NCBI GenBank assembly: GCA_001598975.1
Contig: BBXU01001081.1
Location: forward strand, 1 to 42,404
DNA length: 42,404 nucleotides
Origin: Parachlorella kessleri
Lineage: Eukaryota; Chlorophyta; Trebouxiophyceae; Chlorellales; Chlorellaceae
Direction: 5' to 3'
Part shown: positions 35,422 through 42,404 of the stretch, in pieces
Layout of the letters: each line of letters begins with the position of its first letter
Position numbering within the stretch: position 1 is the first letter of the stretch
Translations under genes and position numbers: made by a program
Notes under the pieces: model-generated
The model's input: the letters and a program-made list of their open reading frames with translations, nothing else
Told to the model about the DNA's origin: nothing
Database searches by the model: none

Positions 35422-38400
35422 TCACTGGTGTGGCTGCTGCTGCAGAACATGGTAGCCAACCAGTGCCAGCGGTGCCAGTAAAACTCCCACAGCCAGGGCT
35501 GCTGCTGCCATCTCTGCCTTGCTATCGCCCTCAGCAGAGTCTCCTGGCAGCCCTGAGGAGGAGGCGGCTGTGTAGTAGGTCGAAGTCCAGCTGCTGCGGG
35601 AGATGCGGTCAAAGTAGTTTTTCCAGGCCTGGCTGGGCGGCGCGTAGCTCATGGTGGACACCTTAAGGCTCTCGGCCGCCTTGAAGCCAAACAGCATCCT
35701 GCAGACAGCGACACCCAACTCTTGCTTGCAAGCCTGGATATTGTACGTAATACCAAAACTGAGGGTAGAGGGGACGCAGCTGGCATTGTGCTTTGCTGAC
35801 CCCTGGACAGGCAGGCGCTGTCACCAAAGAGATCACCGTGCATCGTACCGACTCCTGGATAAGTGTATGCCAGTCCATCGCAGGCAGCTTGCTTGCCTCC
35901 CATGGGGACGGCCCACCTGTTGGCCTGCTTGGCGACCGCAGCGGTGGGGTGGCCCTTGATCTGCTTGTAGATTTCGTAGGCCTCCTGGTTGCGCCCCAGC
36001 GAGTCCAGGCAGAGAGCCTGCCGCAGCCGCGCCTCGCCGCCCACAATGCTGCGTGCCGGCAGCAGCGCAGCGGCGGCGGCATACCTGCGGCAGCACTTCG
36101 ACGCCTCGCTTGCGCACGGAGGATGCTCAGCAGCCCTGTCCAAACACAAGCGGCAGCCAAGCGCTGACCTTTGTAGGGGACAGTCCTGCTGCTGCAAGTT
36201 TGCCCTGCATCCCTGCAAGCAGCAGGCCTGCCTGCTTGCCCCCTCGCCGCAGCTACTGTCACCACCGCCGACCCCCCCCCCCCCCCGGTGCACATGGTGC
36301 ACCCTACAACCCCTTTCGCAGCGCCAATGCCTAACCCTGGCTCACTTCTCCAGCGCTGCCGCAAGCGCGGCCTGCTTGAAGAGCGCGGCGCCTTCCTCAC
36401 ACAGAGCCGAAGCTTTAGCCTCGTCGTGCGGGTCGATATCCAGTCCTAGAGTCTTCCTGTAGCCGGCTAGAGCTTTGGCTATCCGCGCTTCTCGCTCCTG
36501 AGCTTGTTGCTCGCTCTCCAAAGCCTGGCCAGGCCGCAGGTTGCGCCCACCTGTACAATGGTCACTCGCTGCCATGGCTTGTCAATACTTGCATGCTCCC
36601 CCTCCCCACCAAGACACGATGCTAACCCGCAATGTCAGGGCGATGTAAGACCAACAGCGCCGCACTGACCCACCTTGTTGGTAATCATAAGGCTCTGGGA
36701 GCCACGCTAGGGAGGGCAAAACACCACCTCCGCAAGCCTCCTCCAGGCCATGGGGATGGAGGAGGTCTGCATTTTGCTTTGACAGGGCGATAGCCCACGG
36801 TACCCCCTTATTACCAAAGTCGGCCTCCTGGCCCACACCTAAGCTTCAGCAAGCGCAGCCGGGCACGCACCTCCGTAGGCCTCGCTGATGTTCTGGGGAC
36901 GGGGGAACACACCCCATGTTGCCACCTTGGGCTTGTGCACCCTGCCCGCCCTAGCCACTTGCGAGCCTTCCTGCGGCTCTCCTTGCTGTCCCAGTGGCTG
37001 GCCCAGCTGCTCCGCATCAGGGGCTGCAGCCGTGTCTAACGCGGGTGCAGTGGCTGTTGGCTGCGCTGCTGCGGGGGGCATGCGGTCTCGGCGGTTGACT
37101 GGCTGGAAGGTCCCAACAATTACCTCCCCCTGCAAGCTCAAGCCAACAGACAAAAGTCATTTCAGACCTTGCTGTCTGTCCACGCAAGCACGCGGGCAGT
37201 GACAACACCCAAGCACCTTAATGGATCACAGGCTTACAATCAAGATATGGGCTTAAGGTGCTCGTAGCAGCGCACCCCACAGTCAACAACCATTTAACCA
37301 GCCAAATTGTACAGCCATCACCTTGCTAGGGATGGCATTCCAGGGGCCGCGGCAGACTTTCAAAACAAGCAAAATGCTCCGCAAGGGAGAAAGCGAGGAC
37401 ATGCACACATCCCAGGCTGCAATGTACCACACGACAGTGGTCTGCACAGTCTGCACGGTTTGGCCAAGAGCTCACCCCCTGCTTCTTCATGAGCTCATCC
37501 TTCAACCGAGTGAAAGTTTCGGGTGCCATGTTGGGATCCAGCTGCAAATAGCGAGGAAGCAAACATGTGACTAGCTGGTCCGGAACGATGCCATGTGGGT
37601 GACTACAATTACTCTTATAAAGCCACCATGAGCACCTTCAATTTGATGGGGCTTCACTGCTCGAGCCTGGACGGAAGGATTGTCGCTCTCAAGGGCAAGG
37701 CGCAAACATTCCTTCGACTTGTTGGCTGCAAGGCCTTCTCCCACTACCCCACCCAACAGGCACATCCGGACAGGTCAGCAACACTTGGGGGGCAGGCACA
37801 CCTGCGGCTGCTCGCCGGACACCACAGTCGTCAGCCACCCTGCCGCCTGCTGGCTGCTACCAGCCCCAGCTCCCTGTGACAAGCGCTCCCCCAGGTCAGC
37901 AATCGACACTGGCACTGTTGTCTGCCCAGAAGGGGGCGGCGGCCCTCCAGGCTGGCCTTGCGCCACTCCAGCAAGCCCTGAGGCTGCAGGCAGCGGTGCT
38001 GCAGCCTGTGGGGCCGCAGGCGGACCAGGCATGGACTGCCGTTGCTGCCGCTCCGCCTCCTGTCTATACTCCCTGGCAGCGCTTATGCGGGCCAGCGCCG
38101 CTTCTGCCGCGGAGCCAGGGGCAGCTGCCTGCTGCGCGGCTGGAGGGCTAGAGGTTGTACCACCCGCCGGCTCGACCCCTACTGCCGCCCCCCTGCTGAC
38201 TTGCTGTGCAGGCTGCCCTGCCACAGTCTTTGCCTGCTGCTGTTGTGTTGACTTGTATTGCCTGGCTGCCTGGATGCGCGCAAGCACGTCGGAGTTGGGT
38301 GAACTGGCTGGGCCACCCTCCCTAGGACTGGGGTCACTGCTGGAGTGGGCTGCAAGACGGCCGCTAGCACGCTGCGGTCTCCATGCAGCCCTCCAAGGAC

Positions 38401-38437
38401 GCGCTGCAACTGGCTGCTGCAGCGAAGGCAGAATCAT
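35422..38437 (-). CDS. Plastid TPR-like protein with C-terminal membrane anchor
   Basis: Six exons: 38437-37802, 37541-37476, 37129-36871, 36550-36346, 36084-35917 and 35698-35422. They join in phase to 536 residues. The first 40 residues are basic and Ser/Ala-rich (MILPSLQQPVAARPWRAAWR), like a chloroplast transit peptide. About 170 residues of Ala/Gln/Pro linker follow, with two copies of an ALARISAAREY / VLARIQAARQY motif. The conserved core is VATWGVFPRPQNISEAYGGGR, a helical segment (RIAKALAGYRKTLGLDIDP) and a TPR-like helix pair (ALCLDSLGRNQEAYEIYKQI...AVAKQANR). It is followed by SYAPPSQAWKNYFD and a terminal hydrophobic helix (MAAAALAVGVLLAPLALVGY). This core resembles an uncharacterised plastid TPR-like family of plants and algae (recalled, unnamed). 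It is probably anchored in thylakoid or envelope membrane. The function is unknown. Confidence 0.77.
36272..36286 (+). repeat. Poly-C tract in an intron of the TPR-like gene
   Basis: Fifteen consecutive C (G on the transcribed strand's RNA) lie in the intron 36345-36085. A G15 run in the pre-mRNA could form a quadruplex. Confidence 0.8.
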
Positions 38438-38661
38438 GACTGACGGTGCAAAGTCTTCCTGCCTACCTAGCAGTACCACAGCTCCTTATTCAGGCAGATG
38501 GCAAGGAGCGGGGCTCAAAGGCGTGTGCTGTGCTCGTCCCTGGCCTTGATTTTTGTGGCGGGGCAATTCATCGGCGCTGGCGCGGAGGTAGTGGAGGGGC
38601 ATTCCCGTGTCTCTGAGGTGAGCTACAGTGAGTTGAGTTGCCTGGATTGTAACCCACAGGT
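38438..38661. promoter_or_regulatory. Short divergent promoter, TPR-like / thylakoid-type protein
   Basis: Only 224 bases separate two diverging start codons of genes that both look plastid-directed. An AG acceptor-like CACAG just before 38661 could mark a 5'UTR intron. No TATA box was seen. Confidence 0.45.
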
Positions 38662-39478
38662 ATGATGAAGTCTCTCCTCTCTTCCCATCTGCCCACGGCA
38701 CCTGCGGCATCAGGCCATCATGATAAGCCGCCCAGGTTGCAGTTGCAGCAGCCGCAGCACAGGTACTATACGCCTCAACAACTCGAAAGGCGGCAGGCGC
38801 TGTTTGGTCTGGCAGGGCTGGGCCTGTTGGCAGCCTTCCCTCGTGCAGCTGCGGCAGCAGGCATAGAGAGCAGAGATTCCCCTTTGTCGTTCCCGTTGCC
38901 CGGGCCGCCTTCAGAGGGACGCAATAGGAACCAGGCAGCTCTGGACTCAGCTGAGGACACCTTCCAGAACTCTGACCTGTTGAAGGGTCTGCTGGAGAAG
39001 TCGGCTGCTAACAAGGGCAGGTGCGCTTGCTGGTGTGCACTGGTTGGGATGGGTCACAACCGTGGCAGAGCAGGCCAGAAGACTATGTCACAGAAGGAGA
39101 AGAGGGTGAGGAGGAGGAAGGAAGTTGAAATAATTAGTGTTCGTTCACGCAGGTACAAGAAGGAGCTGCAGGACCGGTATTGCAGAAGGCAGGCAGAGAT
39201 TGGCGTTGGCGACTGCGGTGGGCTACGGGTAAGCAGATTTTGCTGCAAGTGCAGAGCAGAGTAGGTCGACTTGACGTCAGCAGAAGTTGAAAGGCGGGGA
39301 AGGTGACTTCTCAAGGTCTTGTACAGGAAGCAGGGAGGGGGGGTGGTCGCTGCATCTAATGATGTCAACGCAATCTTCTGGTTGCCATGTGCAGTACATA
39401 CCTGGCATGACCAAGTCTGGCGTTCAGAAGCGTCCCGAGTGGATGGAGAAGGTTTTAGGAGAGGAGAAGAAGGAGTGA
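38662..39478 (+). CDS. Small twin-arginine thylakoid-type protein, unknown function
   Basis: Three exons: 38662-39020, 39153-39228 and 39395-39478. They join in phase to 172 residues. Residues 1-42 are Ser/Pro/Gln/His-rich without acidic residues until late, as in a transit peptide. R43-R44 precede a hydrophobic run (ALFGLAGLGLLAAF) and Ala-rich cleavage site near residue 66, the layout of a bipartite Tat-dependent lumen signal. The mature part, about 106 residues, contains NSDLLKGLLEKSAANKGRYK, then DRYCRRQAEIGVGDCGGLRY and IPGMTKSGVQKRPEWMEKVL. The two cysteines could form a disulphide. I recall similar GDCGG/PGMTK tails in unnamed chloroplast proteins but cannot name the family. It does not match PsaN or PSII extrinsic proteins well. 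It shares a 224-base upstream region with the plastid TPR-like gene. Confidence 0.77.
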
Positions 39479-40453
39479 GGGCAGCGGCCAGACTGGACTA
39501 CAGGCTAACTGGATGGCCGGGTTGGGTGTGATAACGCAGGCGCCATTCAGAATACATGTCTCCTTTTATAGCGGCTGTGCACTGCTCCACCAGTTTGTGA
39601 CTGGCCCCCCCTTTAAGAGGAGTGCAGCTGGTCATGGGTGTGGCATGCTATGATGCCACGGGTTGCACGATATGGCTTGCCGGTGATGTAGCTTATAAGT
39701 GGAAGACTCACATTGTCATTATCGTGATTCTGCTCGACAGGTAGTTGCCTGGGCAACAGAGGCTATGGGACTAGCATCAACAAGCGTGTCTGAAGTACTC
39801 CGAGGCGACTCCCCTGTCAGAGCTATGTACGAAGTACAGGGTAGGATGTATGGTGGCTGGCTCTGGCTTGGTGGGGTACGGCGTCTTCAGCAGCCAAACT
39901 TCAGTGCTCAGGAGCCAGCTGGGTTGGCCTTGAAGAATAACTTTATGAGTCCAGGAGGGGCGATGTGCACCATAAGGAAATGTGGTAGCCATTGCTTTAA
40001 TATATGCACACAGCATGCTTCAGGTCTCTTGGCTGGCCTCCTCTCTCCGAGGCCCAGCATCACTATTACTAAGAACATTGATGGAGATAAAACTTAAAAA
40101 CAGGTCCTATGGTAGATTGAAAAAGAATGCTCACCTGAAGGAGGCCTAGAAAGTCAAAATCCAGCTGAGCTAGCCTAATGAGGTGCAAGCGCCTTGGCGC
40201 TTCATAGTCACGGGTGACGGGATGGGCAGCGGCCCCACCCTGTCTAGCCACGAGTGTAGCCACTGAAGAGCCCTTAATTTCCCAGCCATAAACGCGTTTA
40301 TCGCAAAGTTGCAACAAGCACGCTCCGTGCACACAAGTCAGCCGCCTTACAAGCAGCCTCCTTCTGTGGGCTTCCGTCTTCCACGGTGTCGTCCTGCTCC
40401 TGTGAAGATGATGCTCCATCAGGCAAGTACCAAGGAAGCAGATCTATGGATGT
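39479..40453. other. Intergenic region, thylakoid-type protein to Cys-rich SP protein
   Basis: About 975 bases. Frames on both strands are short and of non-protein-like composition; a minus-strand frame at 40419-40069 has no recognisable motif. It should contain one 3'UTR and the promoter of the next gene. No element could be assigned. Confidence 0.5.
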
Positions 40454-41830
40454 ATGCATCGCCACTTACAGAGCTCTTACCATGATAACAGGTCCGCCTT
40501 GCTCGTACAGGGTCCCGCTAGCGTAGTTGTCGTCCTCGTGGCCTTAATAACCAGTGTAGCTGTGGCCACCCAGTGTGCTGCTGAGGCAGCGTGCATCCCA
40601 ACAGCATGTTCAACGTCATTTGCTGCAACCACTGAGTCCTTCCCTTACACTGCCACCTACACCACGACTGGCGATGCACACAGCACTACATTTGTGTGGA
40701 AGGCAAGTGGCCCTTACTGTGGGCACCTTGCGATGATAGCATGATCAATAGTGAGATGGCAACTCAACGCAGTAATAGTAGGTCACTACACCTTGCATGC
40801 CGGTGCAGGTTTGCTCTTCACTCTGCTCTACAACCGACGCATTCTGCCAGCCCCTGAGCAGCATCCAATTGCGCCTGTCCGATGCTGTGCTGGACGTCTC
40901 CGCTGCTACACCATTCAAGTCCCCTCCGCCTGGAGTGCTGCTGAGGGCTTGCACGGGCGATGGGCCTGGGCTGCTCCTCAACTACACGGACATCAAGACC
41001 CTTGCCACCAGTGTCCCCTCCAAAGTAAGGACGCGACCACATTGCAACTGCACTACTGGCTATGCATGCTGACACATATCTGCGAAGTGGGGCTGCCGTT
41101 GCTCCTCTCCCGGCTCACGCACGCCAAAGTGTGTGCCTCTTGCAGGCATCTTCCTGCTCCCTCTTCAGCCTGTCCATCATGAACAGCCAAGGCCAGCTGA
41201 CCTTGAGCGAGATTTGCCAGCAGCGCATTGCCCTGGTGGACCAGAAAGGGGCCGTGGTGTTTAACCAGCCACCCAACTCATGCATGTGGGTTTCCAGGCA
41301 GCAAGGCAGCGATAACATGACCCTCTCTGCTGCAGTCAGTGACTGATTCTGTCCCTTACTGTACTGGCTCATGTACTAGTGTTGGCCCACTGCCGGGGTA
41401 TAACCCTCTCTGCAGGTATGTGGCCAAGCTAGCCGATGGCACCTCCGGCTTTGGTATTGTGAATGACAAGCAGCCGCGGCCACCTCCGGTGGGTGTTGCC
41501 ATGTACTGCCGCACGCATCCAACAGACTCGCTCTATGACCCTTCATGTTCAGTCATCCATGCTGCCAGACCTGCTCATGAATGCTTACTACATATGCAAC
41601 TGCTTCTCCAGGCCTCTCCTCAACCTTATAGGCCAAGCTCTCCAGCGCCTAGCCCAGCGGTTCCAATTCCCTCGCCATCTTCGAACTCCCCCGCGCCAAA
41701 CAGTCCTCTTCCCTCACCGTCTGAGCACTCTCCCCAGCCTAAGCCTTACAGCCCCATCCGCTACTTCTCGCAGAGCCTGCAACAGCGCAGCGCTGGCCTC
41801 GCCAAGAACCCCTCCCAGCTCTTTCCTTAA
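40454..41830 (+). CDS. Secreted Cys-rich protein with Ser-Pro (HRGP-type) tail
   Basis: Five exons: 40454-40702, 40809-41024, 41146-41285, 41416-41488 and 41612-41830. They join in phase to 298 residues. The first intron starts with GC (AG|GCAAGT), and the protein frame is continuous only with that donor. Residues about 22-39 are a signal peptide or anchor (SVVVVLVALITSVAVA). Residues about 40-225 contain spaced cysteines (QCAAEAACIPTAC, VCSSLCSTTDAFC, RACTG, SSCSLFS, EICQQR, NSCMYVAKL) and beta-rich composition. The tail (about 226-298) is Pro/Ser-rich with SPxP units and ends SQLFP, so hydroxyproline glycosylation is expected. The domain is weakly pherophorin-like, but I do not see a full pherophorin signature. 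It is probably an extracellular-matrix component and a possible substrate of the arabinosyltransferase family encoded at 16030-18266. Confidence 0.72.
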
Positions 41831-42314
41831 GTGCAGCTATTTACATTTCACTAGCGCTGCGCCAAGTGCTTGACAGAGACAAAGCGCTTGGTGTGCAACA
41901 ATGACAGCACCAAGGTGCTATTAAGAATTCATGGAAGCTTACATGTGCATGCCGAGTGGACAGGGCTTGACGACGGTGTCTTGCCCACATGACCAAAGTC
42001 GAGCACTTCCACTGTTTTAATCCAGGCCAGCAAGAACTTTCCATGACAAGGATTTCGCTATAGTACCGTTGGTTGCTCCAGAAAGGGCAGGATAGTGACT
42101 GTGTGCATTCTTGAGAAGCTGGAGTCGAGTTCTGCTATTCTGTGAGTATCCCAGCTCGAGAGGGTCTGCCTTGATAGGTTCTGAGCACCTTGCACCCCCA
42201 CGCAAACCATAGCTCAGCTGATAATATGACTTCCAAGCTGCGGCGGGAGGACAGCTTCAGCTCCCCTTGCAGATCCACTCAACCCCCTTCATCTGCAGGT
42301 CCTCCCCCCACACC

Positions 42315-42401
<87 letters not shown>

Positions 42402-42404
42402 CTA
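41831..42404. other. Right-end region with possible first exon and microsatellite
   Basis: The 3'UTR of the Cys-rich gene, then sequence without recognisable genes. A frame from ATG 42226 (MTSKLRREDSFSSPC...) ends at a possible donor near 42299 and could be the first exon of a gene to the right. This is untestable here. The window ends in a (CA)n run. Confidence 0.35.
42317..42399. repeat. (CA)n dinucleotide microsatellite
   Basis: About 41 uninterrupted AC/CA units, 83 bases, run almost to the window end. Perfect arrays of this length are highly slippage-prone, so the true length is uncertain and it may mark an assembly break. Confidence 0.97.

Overview
The window is nuclear DNA from a chlorophyte green alga. 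Its genes are intron-dense, with GT-AG introns ending mostly in TGCAG. Protein-coding content is GC-rich with Ala/Gly/Gln low-complexity stretches. There are (Ser-Pro)n wall-type glycoproteins, a hydroxyproline arabinosyltransferase, an axonemal outer-arm dynein subunit and plastid-targeted proteins, and TGTAA follows several genes at the distance expected of an algal poly(A) signal. I cannot fix genus or class. All gene models were assembled by hand: exons were joined only where the reading phase was continuous and no in-frame stop appeared.

Layout, left to right: (1) 1-5677 minus, RIC1, the Rab6-type GEF subunit, cut by the left edge. (2) 6149-7898 plus, V-ATPase proteolipid c''. (3) 8595-10753 plus, ribosomal protein S18 (uS13). 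(4) 11446-15674 minus, outer-arm dynein intermediate chain DNAI1/IC78. (5) 16030-18266 plus, hydroxyproline O-arabinosyltransferase. (6) 19053-23458 plus, RNA polymerase III subunit RPC4. (7) 24906-27678 minus, a secreted protein with two PAN/Apple-like modules, a Ser-Pro stalk and an acidic DYG tail. (8) 29063-31618 minus, class B J-protein. (9) 32137-34929 plus, FYRN/FYRC chromatin-type protein. (10) 35422-38437 minus, plastid TPR-like protein with a C-terminal membrane anchor. (11) 38662-39478 plus, small twin-arginine thylakoid-type protein. (12) 40454-41830 plus, secreted Cys-rich protein with a Ser-Pro tail. A long (CA)n microsatellite closes the window.

Four neighbouring pairs are head-to-head with short shared upstream regions: RIC1/V-ATPase c'', DNAI1/arabinosyltransferase, J-protein/FYR and TPR/thylakoid protein. 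Most genes are housekeeping and functionally unrelated. The exception is an extracellular-matrix theme: two Ser-Pro-rich secreted proteins (7 and 12) lie in the same 26 kb as the enzyme family that arabinosylates hydroxyproline (5). No bacterial-type defence system, mobile element or RNA gene could be supported. The most novel items are the PAN/Ser-Pro/DYG protein with its unusual 3' end, the Cys-rich Ser-Pro protein with a GC-AG intron, and the small twin-arginine plastid protein.
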